Shown in pieces: positions 24,488 through 36,804 of a DNA stretch of 64,000 nucleotides. The first letter of the stretch is position 1. The number at the start of each line of letters is the position of its first letter. The stretch is from Centroberyx gerrardi. Lineage: Eukaryota > Chordata > Actinopteri > Beryciformes > Berycidae. The stretch is from the NCBI RefSeq assembly GCF_048128805.1, contig NC_136016.1:5972501-6036500 (forward strand), written 5' to 3'. The translations under genes were made by a program, and so were the position numbers. The notes under the pieces were generated by a model, which saw only the letters and a list, made by a program, of their open reading frames with translations, was not told where the DNA came from and ran no database searches.

Positions 24488-24651
24488 CAAATCACTACAG
24501 TTTACTTGTGTGCGATGTGTAGTTGTGAATTAACTGTTGTAAAATATGTATATAAAGATCAATCATATACACCATGTCGATGTCTTTGAGTACTGCAACT
24601 ACACACTTCATTTTAGACTACAAGACACAAGACTTTTTACTCGTAAAGACC

Positions 24652-24657
24652 TTTAAT
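24652..24657 (-). terminator. Probable poly(A) signal of h3f3b
   Basis: TTTAAT on the plus strand reads ATTAAA on the minus strand, about 620 bases after the H3.3 stop codon. The RUN-PDZ-PTB stop codon on the other strand is only about 165 bases away, so the two 3' ends nearly meet. Confidence 0.5.
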
Positions 24658-25276
24658 AGAAAGACATGTGACAACACTTCATAAATAGTATTAAATGTAG
24701 CTGCCAAGATTTTTTATGTTGGAAAAATAACATGTAAAAAGCAGTCCAGAAAAATACAGGGGGGTCCTGCCATGCTCCTCACTGTTGAGTGTACAGTGTG
24801 ACTGTATAAACACAATACCCTGACACTACAGTACAGAGACCTGTTGTGCAAGACATGCTGGCATACTGTGGAAAAAGGGTAGATGGATGAAGGAACCCTG
24901 GACCCCCATGGAAGATGTGAAGAATTCAGCCTCTCCTCAAAGAAAACTCCAGCCTCACCTGGAGCTCCGATACCCACAAGGAACCAAAAAAGGACTTTTC
25001 ACAGGTGGTAGGACATCCCACCAACCACTGTTTACATGTAAAAATGACCCATTATGGAGCCGAGTAGATATTCCTACTTTCTACTGCACACCATCTCCCC
25101 AATTACCTCAATCTGAATTCAGGTTTGCGGAATGACTGATGTATTTGTCTCGTTCTAAAATACAATACAAAAATCAAAAAGAAAACTTTAAAAATACCCA
25201 AGAAATAAAATGTCCACAAAAATGGTTAAGTACGATAAATAGGATCATTTGTCTTGCCGGTGCTGCCACAAGCCAC

Positions 25277-25961
<685 letters not shown>

Positions 25962-26840
25962 TCACTAGCTGAAAACAGAAAACTGAATATATGAAACTGT
26001 ATAACCATACCAAAGACCTAACCATCAGCCACGCAAAGAAAGTGCGGTAGAAATCCAAATCTAACACAGCCTGTGGATAATTGAAGCCGTGCAGATCCAA
26101 GAAAAATAGCTTGCTAGGCTAAGCCATTAGCCTCCAATACCCCTCCCCCGACCGTAACAAACATTTACCACTGGGAGGCGTCTGGTTTGTTCCAGTGCGC
26201 TCTACTAGCTAGCACACCCCGCCTCCTACCAGCAAGGCCTAAATAAATTGAATAGCAACCTATACTGCAGGCGCACAATAACGACTTAAACATTCACAGG
26301 TTAACTTACAAAGGATAAAGTCGCGCCATGATCTTTACACGAAGCGAGTTAGCGAGTCAGTAGGCCCACAGCAACCAGACAACCAGCGAGATCAGCGACA
26401 AAAATGTCAAACACCCGGCGCCAGCATCTGACTGGCCTGCCAACATTCGCTTTTCGACTTCGCCATTTTCACATTTGGTCAATTCACCCCCAGGCGACAT
26501 TGCTTCGATTCCGCTTCAGTAACATTAGCTAAACAAACATTTACTCACCGGCTAACTAGCGATAGCTACATTGGAATATACTCGTCAATATTTGCCCCCA
26601 GAACTAAAGCCGATTATCGAGTTTTGATTTAATATTAGCGAGCTATCGTTGACGTCCAGCCAGAGACGCGAACGGTAAGAGATTCCATTGTTCTATTTTT
26701 AGCTAACGTTAGCTAGCCAACATATTAGCAAGCTACATAAACAATACATGAAAATAGAAACCCCGATTCGATAGTACAAACTAACAGTGGTGACAATAAA
26801 TTCACATACGTTCTCTGTATACCATAGAGAATATATTTAC

Positions 26841-27398
26841 CTTCAGCAAGGCAGTTGTTATGAATTAAAAACCTCAGGTGACTGCTTCTTTGTCACGACC
26901 ACAGAACACGACGACGGTGTGTGTGTATGGTGGGGGTTGTGACCAACTATTAATACTTTACCGTGACGTCATGCATGTAGACAACTACACTCTCATTGGT
27001 CCGTCTTCCTTTCAGTTGCCAAAATGGACATCCATTGGTGATTTATTTTGGTTACATAGCCAATGCGATATTTTGAATAAAAAACATAAACGTAAACTCT
27101 GCCATGTTCTCCATATTCTCGTGTCTTGATTTGTAGTAAGACAAGCCAGGTGTGTAGCACTGTAATTCATTGCTGTGTGTAATGTGTGTTTCTTGATCTT
27201 CACAATCATTACAAAGTCAGTGTAGTTCAATTATAATTTGACTTCACCCCCCATAGTTCCGTGTTGTCACTTTGCTTCTACTTCCTCCTGCCTTGCGCAA
27301 GCTCACATCATTGTAGAATGCGGATTTCGAAGCTAACAAGAATAGCTAGCCAGTAAGCTAAAAACAAGGTTCTTGTTGATAGGCTTCAAACGGGGAAA
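26841..27398. promoter_or_regulatory. Divergent promoter region of h3f3b and unk
   Basis: The probable non-coding first exon of h3f3b (minus, donor at about 26840) and the unk start codon (27399) lie head to head within about 560 bases. A perfect palindromic cAMP-response element TGACGTCA lies at 26964-26971 on the h3f3b side, with TATTAA-like sequence nearby. CCAAT-type boxes (attgg at 26994 and 27034) may serve either direction. Confidence 0.6.
26964..26971. promoter_or_regulatory. CRE palindrome TGACGTCA
   Basis: Perfect 8-bp CREB/ATF site about 120 bases upstream of the probable h3f3b first-exon donor. CRE sites are known in H3.3B promoters. Confidence 0.6.
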
Positions 27399-30300
27399 AT
27401 GTCTAAAACACACACACAGCCCCCGTCATCTTCGGGAGGGACGACTACCGGGGGGCCATCCTCGTCTTCCTCATCTTCGCCCGCAGGGGGCTCGACATCT
27501 CCCGCTACCGTGTTGAACGTACAGCCCGAGAAACCTCAACATTACACGTACGTAGCTAGCTAGCTGGATTAGCTAGCTAAAGTGTACACAACCTCACGTG
27601 CACTTGCATATACCAAACTACAGCTAACTTGTATGAAGAAAAAATATGTGAATGGCAAATTTGCTATTGTTATACATTGCCTAACCAATCCTATTCAGTG
27701 CTAATGTGCATAGAAAGTTTGGCAGGTCTCGTTAAGGAGGCCTAACGTTACTCACTATTACTTGTTACAAGCTTTGTGGCATTACATAAATCAAGTTCTG
27801 TGGGTCTGAATATGTGTTGTTGCTACACAGACTTGTATTAGATTATACTAGATGAATCTTCAATTATCCCCGTAGGGAAATTGGGTCGTAGCAGCAGAGA
27901 ACAGGGTATAGATAAGAAGACAAGCAGAGAGTATGGAAGAAATTATTACAACAACCAAACCTATTGAAAATAATACAGCAAATAAAGATGCAGCCTCTTC
28001 ATTGACATATTTACAGGTGGAAGTGGATGTATAAGTGCAGGTTTGCTGTAAAAGGCAATAAGTTTGTCAATGTATTCCCTTCTCCCTCCTTGTTTCCCTC
28101 TCTCCCAGATATCTGAAGGAGTTCAGAACTGAGCAGTGCCCTCTGTTTGTGCAGCATAAATGTACACAGCACCGGCCTTTCGCCTGTTTCCACTGGCACT
28201 TCCTGAACCAGCGGCGCCGCAGGCCCATCCGCAGACGGGACGGGACCTTCAACTACAGCCCAGACGTCTACTGTACCAAATATGATGAGGGAACAGGCAC
28301 CTGCCCCGATGGAGATGAGTGAGTGCACCTAAGATCACAGAGTTTCACTGCACTCCGCGTAAGGCCACAGACCCCCCCATTTGACAAGATATTATCCCAG
28401 GCAATTTTTGTTGTTGGTTTAGTATTGAATTCTATAGCTGTCTACGCTGTATCTAGGGAGATTATAGTTGTTAGAGTGAAACATATGCTTACGATAGTGA
28501 TTCTTATACATTTTATAATTGGTATAATTTGTACTGAATTGAATTTTATTGAAAATAACTATTTGGATTTTGCTGGGGACACCCTGGAACCCTCTTAAGG
28601 TCTCCTGGAGGTCTTAGAGAACACCCTGACCCTGACCCTGTGGTTCTCAAAGAACACTTTGAGAACCACAGGGTCAGAAAACTAGTAATTATGAGCAGTT
28701 ATGGAAGAAAGAAAAACAAAACACCAGTATAAATCCTAGTTTAAGGATTGTTTTTACTATAAATGGTTAAAGTTTGCTGGTGTCCAGTACATCATCACTA
28801 TTTCATCTCTGACATAAGGAAGCTTCCTACATTTGAATCTTGAATTGTTCATGTGATTCAGCTGAATATACAGTTGATTGCATGACAAAGCAGTTGCTAT
28901 AAAAGCCCCTTTTCAGATGGGAAGGGAAGTCAGTGAAGTTACTGAGCGAGGATACACCCTATTGACGATTGTCAGTCAGGTCGAACACCTCAGATGAATA
29001 GTCTCTGATGCACACTATTCACCGTGGACATTAGCAGTTGAACATGGCTGTTCTCCCACCCATGGGTCTCATTTAGAAATGTGCTGAGCCTTTGCGACCT
29101 CGACGACAACAATTGGTTGGCATTTAAACACAAATGCAAATGTAGAAGATGCATGTTGATACAGGGTTAGACTGTGATGTCTTTGACACATGCTGATGGC
29201 TCATCACTTGTTAGAGTGCAGAGTGAACTATTCAGACTATTCCTGTTCTAGCTCTCAGCACTGATTATGGCTTTTAGCACAGAGAAAGAGAAAATACACC
29301 CTTACACAGAGGTGGAAAGAGCACTGAAATATTTACGCTACCAGTCAAAAGTTTGGACACAGGCATTTTTCACGTTTTAGAATAATAGTAAAGACACCAA
29401 AACTTTGAAATAACACAGATGGAATTATTCAGTGACCAAAAAAGTGTTAAACAAATCAAAACTATCTTATATTTTAGATTCTATGAAGTAGCCGCCCTTC
29501 GCCTTGATGGAAAGGCAAAGGCTTTGGAAAGAAATTCATACATAGGATCAACTTTTTATTTATTTATATTTAATTTATATTTATATTTGTCTAAAAAACA
29601 AATTTCAAGCATTTAAGCATAAGCCTTTAGATCAAAATGGCTTTAAGATAATGAATAATATAGTACATTCAATCAGGTGTGTCCAAAATTTTTGACTGGT
29701 AGTGTATGTATACAAATAAAATTTATTGAAGTCATTGTGGCAGTAAAACCTATATACATAAACAAGCATATTTCACTTTTATTGGGCTGTAAATTGTGTA
29801 TTGTACAGTAATTGATTTAATTAATTAATTGATTTATATGCTGTAACACACCTGTATGTCTGTATGTATCCATGTTTTGCATTTGATTTTATGTGTGTAT
29901 TCCAGATGTCCATTCCTGCATCGGACAGCGGGGGACACAGAGCGCAGATACCACCTCCGCTACTACAAGACGGGCTCGTGTATCCATGAAACGGACGCAA
30001 AAGGCCACTGCAGCAAGAACGGCTCCCACTGCGCCTTTGCTCACGGATCACATGACCTGCGCAGCCCCGTTTACGACATCAGGTACGCCAGGGAACGTAA
30101 CTTTAAAATAAAGCTCGGCGTCTTTTGCCTTTGTATGAGTTTATCTGTATCTGTGTTCTAGGTGTTTGTATGTTTGCCTTGTGAATTTTCCAGGGAGGTG
30201 CAGGTGATGGAGTCTCAGGGAGGCTCGGGGGCGGCAGAGGGAGGCGGAGGAGACGGGCAGTCGGGACAGGCGGCCAGCACTGCCCTTATAGAGAAGATCT

Positions 30301-33300
30301 TGAGTGAGGAGCCACGCTGGCAAGGTAAAATTATGATATCGCTTTACCTTACATTACATTACGTCATTTAGCAGACACTTTTGTCCAAAGCGACTTACAA
30401 TAAGGGCATTTTGTCAACAGTAGTCAAACCCACTGTATATCACAGTCTTCATCAGCTAAGTCTTTAATAGGAATAAGTAGCATTTGTAGAATCAGAGTTT
30501 TTTTTTTTTTTTTTTTGAAGAGTAGAAGGGGAAGAAGATTGCTACATGATAGCTTAATTCAAGTGGGGTCCTGGTGTAACCTGAAGAGATAGTTTCATCC
30601 AAGTGCTCTGACTGGTCCAAGACATGTTTCTGACTGTGCTGATAATTCCCATAAAACTTGAAAAAAAAAACTTTAAAAAGTTAGTGTTCTGTCTTGTTTT
30701 CTTATGTTTTTGTATTCCTATGTATGTACACCAGTTTGAAGAAAACTTTTCAGACAGCCCACACATTTCGGTAACTGTCGTATAAAAGCCGGAATACCCT
30801 TGAGGGTGTTCTTTATTGTGATTGTGGGTACTTTGATGCTCATCCATGCCTCATACCTATTGCATCACCGTCATACCCATAAACACAGTAAACAACAGCT
30901 CATCTGGTGTTATTGCTATAGTAAAACACATCAGCTCAGTTTGAACTTACTCCAATAATTTTACTGTCAAATTTCTTGATGTGATGTTTCTTGACCAGCC
31001 CTGGTCTTCTGCCTGCTTCATGGTCTCCTCCTGTGTGTCTGTGTTCTCGCTCTTTAGATAACACCTACGTGCTGTCCCATTACAAGACAGAGCTCTGCAA
31101 AAAACCACCTCGCCTGTGCCGTCAAGGTTATGCCTGCCCATACTATCATAACAGCAAAGACAGGAGGCGCAGTCCGCACAAACACAAATACAGGTATTCC
31201 ATCACATCATGTAAAATAAAGAGCCCTAAAGAACATATTGTTTCAGCTTGATGGTCAAAGAGTGTGAAAAAAATGCTGTGTGTTCTTGCCGCCGCAGAGC
31301 GTTGCCATGTCCAGCAGTGAAACACAGCGAGGAATGGGGAGACCCCAGTAAATGTGAGGGAGCGGAGGGATGCCAGTATTGCCACACACGCACAGAACAA
31401 CAGTTCCACCCTGAGGTTTGTCCGTTTCAACAGAGTGTTTACACAAACTGGACAGCATCAGCACAAATCAAAGACATTCATATTAATGTCTGTTGTTTTG
31501 TTATTTTGCCACAGATCTATAAATCCACCAAGTGTAATGACATGCAGCAGTGTGGCAGCTGTCCCAGAGGGCCCTTCTGTGCCTTTGCGCATGTAGAAAG
31601 TAAGGCTCAAAACACTACTCAACAACCATCTGATGATTCATATTCTAATTACATATTGCATACGTCTTCTACTTTTGGTAGGAACATATTTTTTGTTAGC
31701 ATGTCCTCCAAATATCTCACAGATTATTATTGCTCTCTTCCAGAGCCGTTTGTTCCTGAGGAGCCGTCGTTTCCCATACCCAGCTCCCCTCCACCCCCCA
31801 GACCTCCAGACCCACTTCCTGCCCAGGACGCCTCCTCGAATCCCAGCGGGCACAACATGGTGCCGGGTCCCGGGTCCGGTTCTATCGGGGACCCCTTCTC
31901 CCCTTCTGCAGGGTCATGTGTGGCGGAGCAGGGTCTGCTGGGCCGGGTTTTGTCTCTGTGTGAGGACGTGGGCGGAGGAGGAGAGCCTCTGTCTCCTTGG
32001 GCTGGAGAGGGAGGGTACGGCAGGGCACCGGGATTCGAGAGGGAGGATCAGGTGAGTAATACATGAAATCTGGGATATGGGGCATATGGGATGCTAACAG
32101 ATGAAAAAAAATCAGGAAAATAATTTCTTTAATGACACTGAAGTCTCAAGGTAAAGGCATTTCGATGGTGTCTTGCTTCCATAAGTTGATTTCAGGTTGA
32201 AGCATGATGTTGGGGCGGGACATAAACGCGGGGAGGGACTGTTCAAAAGTTGCGGATGCAACTACACGTTTGTTGCATTTGCTTGTCCTGCTTGTTTTTA
32301 TGTCCACGTCATCAGCATCTTGTTTGTTGTTTCAGGCCAAGCAAAGGAGTTTTGCTCTGGAGCAGCGCAGCAGAGAAATGGCATCGGCTCATAGCAAACA
32401 GGTAGAATTACTGGTTTGCATGACAATAATCAGCACTCACATCTACACATGGGTAGTTAGTGGGCTAGCTGAACCCTAGGGTACTCAAGCTATTGTCCAC
32501 TGTTTTTTTATTATTCTGTCTAAAACTCTAAAACTACTTCTCCATACTTTCAGCCATACTAACAAAATATCAGGGTACTTTAAGAGATGTGTGTATTCAA
32601 CGCTTTATACGTTTTATTTATTTTTCCCCATAGAAATGATTGACTGAGAGTGAATAGTGACTTGTGTTGGTAAAACTGTAAACAGTCTTTTAACTCTAAT
32701 CTAATGAATTCAACTGCCTTTCAAGCTAAAGCAAACACACTGCCAGCTGCTTTCAGCTAGTCCACACATTTTCTCCAGGAAACATACTTTTCTGGTTATT
32801 ACTGTAATCCTGCTGCAGGGACACAAGGCCCACGCCTTTTTCTCCCCAAATGCCACGTATCCTGTCTCCTTCAGGACTTGCTGGTGTTTCTGCCGGTGGG
32901 CAGCCCTTTGAGTCTGTCCTCCAGCATCCCCTCCAGCCTGGCTGCCACCCCGCCCAGCCCCGCCCCTCCCGGACCCCCGGGACCAGGCATCACCTCAGGC
33001 ATGAACGCCAACGCCCTGCCCTTCTACCCCACCAGCGAGACCGTGGAGTCAGTTGTCGGTGAGTCGAGATACACAAATTCTCAAATCCTCATTTAATGAA
33101 CATGCAAGTTGGAATAATGAACAGTGCTAAAAGTAATTGTAAATCTCAAACGGTGTGTTGGTGTTGTATGTATCTGTTGTAGAGTCAGCCTTGGATGATC
33201 TTGACCTGAATGATTTCGGTGTGTCGGCCTTGGAGAGGAGCTTGGAGAGCGGCTCTGCTCTGCCTAGTGTGGGAGTGATGCTAGGTATTGAACAGACACA

Positions 33301-35550
33301 AGCATGAACACACAGAACTACATATATTTTTCAACACGTGTACATACACTGCAACACACATGGACACACACAACACTCACACACTCCTGATAACTATTTC
33401 CCTTGTCCTTGCAGGAGGAAACCAGCTTCAGAGTTCTGCCCCAGTCAATATCCCAGGATCTCTCAGCAGCTCCGCCCCTTTCAGCTCGCCTTCGCCCTCT
33501 CCCCCAATCAGACCGCACGCATCCCCATTCTTCTCCACCCACCTGTCGCAACCCGGCCAATCGGAGAGTAGCTTCCTGGGACCAGCTCATAGTTCTTTAG
33601 GTTTGTGGAACTTGATCAAAGGAATCAGTGAAGTTTTGTGCGGTGTGGGGTGACATGGTGTTGCTGATATTTATCTCTTATTCTCTCCGTTGCAGGTCTG
33701 AATGGTATGAGCAGTAGTATCTGGGAGCACTTCCCCTCAGGCCAGGGTTCCCCAGGCACCCCCCCCACCCTGCTGCCCTCCGGCCCCAGCGCAGAGACCG
33801 CCAGGCTCAAACAGGAGCTGGAGGAAGCTCACAGGACACTGAAGCAGTGGGATCACAGCTGGAGGCACACTGCACAGGTAGGTAGGTAGTGGTGTGTGTG
33901 CACGTGTCTGATATGGCTGCGTGTGTTTGAGTTAGTGCAATCACCAGCATGTTTGTGTATGCCGATATTGATTGGTGTGATTCATTTGTTTTCTGTACGG
34001 ATTTGTTTATACCTTCTCCTGTAGTCGTGGGCAGCACTGAAAGCGGACGCGGAGGAGTCTCGCGCCCACGCAGCACGGTTAGCCATGGAGGCGGAGAGAG
34101 CCAGGCAGGCTGAGGAGGAGGCGCAGAGGCAGGCCTCCCTCCTGCAGGAGGCGTTGGAGTGCCTGAGAAGTGGAGACAACCCCCATCTAGCACTGCACCA
34201 ACTCCAGCTACTGCACAGACTGCCGCTGGAGTCGGTCCTCAGCCTGCAGGCCCAGCTCTGTAGCTGTTTACACGCCGTGGAACAGGTAATAACACACTCC
34301 TACCTTACTGCAGTCAACCTGGAGACCCTACATGGTATGTTCTGATAAGATAAGATGAACGTTTATTGATCCCCACAAAGAAGTTGGGTCATTACAGGAG
34401 TAAAAGAAATACAACACAGCAGCACTATATAATATAAACATAAAATAGAATATAAACAAGTGGGGTTATATAAACATATGCATATAACAAAATATGAAAT
34501 CTGTGATATTGCCACTGTGGGTGAAAGCTTTGTAACTCCAATTTTGGTGATTTTCATGTTAACTTCAATTGAAGGATCACATGGTCCTCTACAGGATGAG
34601 CAAATTCCACCACCCTAATGCTGATGAAATCTATTCAAAAGCAATTGGATAAACTCAAAACGGTGGTCAAGCTGAAAACAAGGCTATTTTTCTTAGTTCC
34701 TGAAAAGTTGATATTTTGGAGACACAAGGTTTTCACCCGGCAGCAGTGATATTTAGCTGCCACTGTCAGCAAGCATTACTTGTGTCCAACTCTCTGAAAC
34801 TTAGTAGAAACTCCCACAACACAGCCAACGTGCTCCCATACTGACTCTTGATGATCAGAATAACAACTACTACCAACCATTATACTTTATACTTTTCTCC
34901 GTTCTGCATTTTGGTTGTTGCTGTTGTTGTCCTAAACTCTCAGCTGATTGAGCAGCTCACAAAAAGTGGCCAGCATCACATGCACTCCTCCTTTTCTCAA
35001 CTTTATAAAGCTTCCCACTGCAAAAATAAGCCAGGTGATGCACTTTTTCCAAGGCAACTGCTTTCCGTCAGCCTTGCAACCTCTCCCCTTCTTTTACTGT
35101 GTCCGGGCACTGACAGCTTATTTCCGCCGCTTCATTAATTTCATTTGAGCTATGTGCTCTGAACAGGTATTTTATATTATTTTCTTTGGTCTCTACTACA
35201 CCAAGGATAAATGCTGAGCCAATATTTATTCGGTGCCGGGAACAGTCATGCACAAGTTTTCCGTGCGCCGTTTCTTAGTCGTAGGTGGAGGATCAGTAGA
35301 TGTAGAGTCCTGGGTTACATCATTACCACTAACATTATCTTTTTAGACGGTCAGTTGCCAATTTCAATTTAGCTGTATTCTGCCTGTCTGTCCCAAGGTG
35401 GTGTACAGGAAGCAGAGGCAGTGCTGCGTGACGTGTGGGGAGCAGGGCTCGGTGTCTCTGCCCTGTGGCCACGGACTACAGTGCGACAGCTGCTCCACCT
35501 CTACAGAGTGCCCCCTCTGCCCCGAACAGACCCTGGACCAGCTCTCTTGA
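27399..35550 (+). CDS. unk: RING finger protein Unkempt
   Basis: Unkempt is a cytoplasmic RNA-binding protein that recognises UAG-containing mRNAs and controls translation in neurons. Fifteen coding exons: 27399-27547, 28109-28318, 29906-30082, 30194-30324, 31058-31193, 31298-31415, 31515-31599, 31744-32051, 32336-32401, 32875-33058, 33183-33284, 33415-33600, 33696-33877, 34025-34285, 35398-35550; 815 aa (human about 810). Near-identical blocks: EKPQHYTYLKEFRTEQC, RDGTFNYSPDVYCTKYDE, RRYHLRYYKTG, KKPPRLCRQGYACPYYHNSK, QYCHTRTEQQFHPEIYKST and CPRGPFCAFAHVE. These make up the CCCH zinc-finger clusters (about residues 60-340). Then come a proline/serine-rich middle, a coiled coil (ETARLKQELEEAHRTLKQW) and a C-terminal RING-like domain with CCVTCGE...LPCGHGLQC...CPLC. 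The start context gaaaATGT is plausible, and QPEKPQHYT at the first junction fits human Unk. Confidence 0.96.
27850..28015 (+). repeat. Interspersed repeat, family A copy 2
   Basis: Begins gatgaatcttcaattatccc, then cgtagggaaattgggtcgta, matching the family A head at 34.35 and 61.68 kb. It lies in unk intron 1, and only the head is clear. Confidence 0.65.
28632..28677. repeat. Perfect 21-bp inverted repeat with 4-base loop
   Basis: Arms 28632-28652 (ctgaccctgtggttctcaaa plus g) and 28657-28677 are exact reverse complements, with loop AACA. It sits in unk intron 2. Confidence 0.9.
29337..29705 (+). mobile_element. Tc1-like non-autonomous element, copy 1
   Basis: Inverted ends: taccagtcaaaagtttggac at the left and its near complement (gtccaaaatttttgactggta) at the right. 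The interior is shared over most of its length with 59677-60003. The end type and length fit deleted Tc1/mariner-family copies in fish. It lies in unk intron 2. Confidence 0.75.
30340..30415 (-). repeat. SINE 3' fragment, reversed
   Basis: Reads tcatttagcagacacttttg then tccaaagcgacttac, the reverse complement of the common teleost SINE-type tail (gtaagtcgctttggacaaaa, gtgtctgctaaatga). It lies in unk intron 4 and is related to 38483-38605, 61340-61412 and 8953-8985. Confidence 0.6.
34343..34740 (+). repeat. Composite repeat, family A copy 3 joined to family B copy 2
   Basis: The A head (gatgaacgtttattgatccc, cacaaagaagttgggtc) runs through an A/T-rich ATA-type middle. It then joins the B part (gaaggatcacatggtcctct, aaacaaggctatttttctta, gttcctgaaaag). 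The same A-then-B order recurs at 61676-62190. It lies in the last unk intron. Confidence 0.7.
34741..35397 (+). other. Remainder of last unk intron
   Basis: No exon, RNA gene or recognised repeat is visible between the composite repeat and the last unk exon at 35398. Confidence 0.4.
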
Positions 35551-36804
35551 CCTGATCACAGCCCAGCCCGCCACAACGCTGATTCCAGACCAGTCAGTCC
35601 TGATTCCACAGAGACCAGCCTAGTATCTTAATAATCGCTAATCACAATTATGTCGAGGTCCGTTTTAAAATTTGGCTACAACACAAGCACTGATCAGGTT
35701 TTGTACTTGTAAGACGAGGTATACTGATGAATGGCCAGCTTAGTGTGCTGGTCAAGGGGTAAAAGCTCTTCATCATGTAATTTAGGATTTATCTATTGTG
35801 ACTCTTGACCAGCACACTGTTCTTTAGCCCTGTTCTGGACTACTGAAAATAACCCAAAGACCTGCAGTTATTTCTTCTTTAACCCAAACCATGAAACATT
35901 CAAATGCACAATACTAACTCCTATCTTATGTTGATCCATGTTAACAAAACAAACAGGTCTGACTCAGAATAAAAAGTAAAGGGCATATTCAGCTTCATCC
36001 AGACAGACTATCCCATAATGCTACAGCCAATGGGGGCCATAATACCAGTCCGCTGGTAGCGCATGTCTAGCCTATGCCTTTACTGTTGAATTTTCATTTT
36101 CTATTTTTCATAGTTGTTTTTTTTTTTTTTTTTAGCAAAACAAATTTAAAAATCGGTGATTAATGTTTGATAATAATAACAAAAAATATTTAAAAAATAT
36201 AGTAATATTTGTTTTTGGAATTTACAACAGATGGCCTCTGTTAAAGCACTCAGGTTTTCTCTGTAATATTCTTCTATGTTAACTGGAAGAGAGGAGCATG
36301 TTAACACAATCAAGACAAATGTACTCAGTCAACTAGTGTAGTCTTTGAAATTACATATTATATTTTTTCATTTTTAGTTTAACGCTTTTCATGTTAACTC
36401 AGACATACGAATTTGTTTTTGTCAAAACCAGCGCTTTTTCTACTCTATAAATCAATGTATCACAGGTTTCTCTGCCAAAATTTTTACATTTGTAGTAATC
36501 TTTGACATTTCACAGCGTGTCAAATGTAGTCTAATATATATATTATATATACATAGTTAAGTGATGTCATACTTTTCTCTTGCACTGATTAGACAAGGTT
36601 ATCAGGAAGCAGATGGAGCTATAAGGGTGTGTGTGTGAGTGTTCATGATCACTGTGATGGTCTGGTAAACCCATGCTCAGCATACCGTCCACACCACCCA
36701 CACAACTCATCCAACACCAGTGTTTCATTCGGAGTGGATTTTTGGTATAGATCATTAAAACAAATTGTATATTTTTGGAGGAAGACGTGGTCTGTGTGTA
36801 TTTC
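35551..36804. other. Converging 3'UTRs of unk and unc13d
   Basis: No coding exon. An AATAAA at 35968-35973 could serve unk. The rest is AT-rich, with a T run near 36118-36134. The unc13d stop codon (minus) lies at 36805-36807; I could not assign its poly(A) signal with confidence. Confidence 0.5.
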
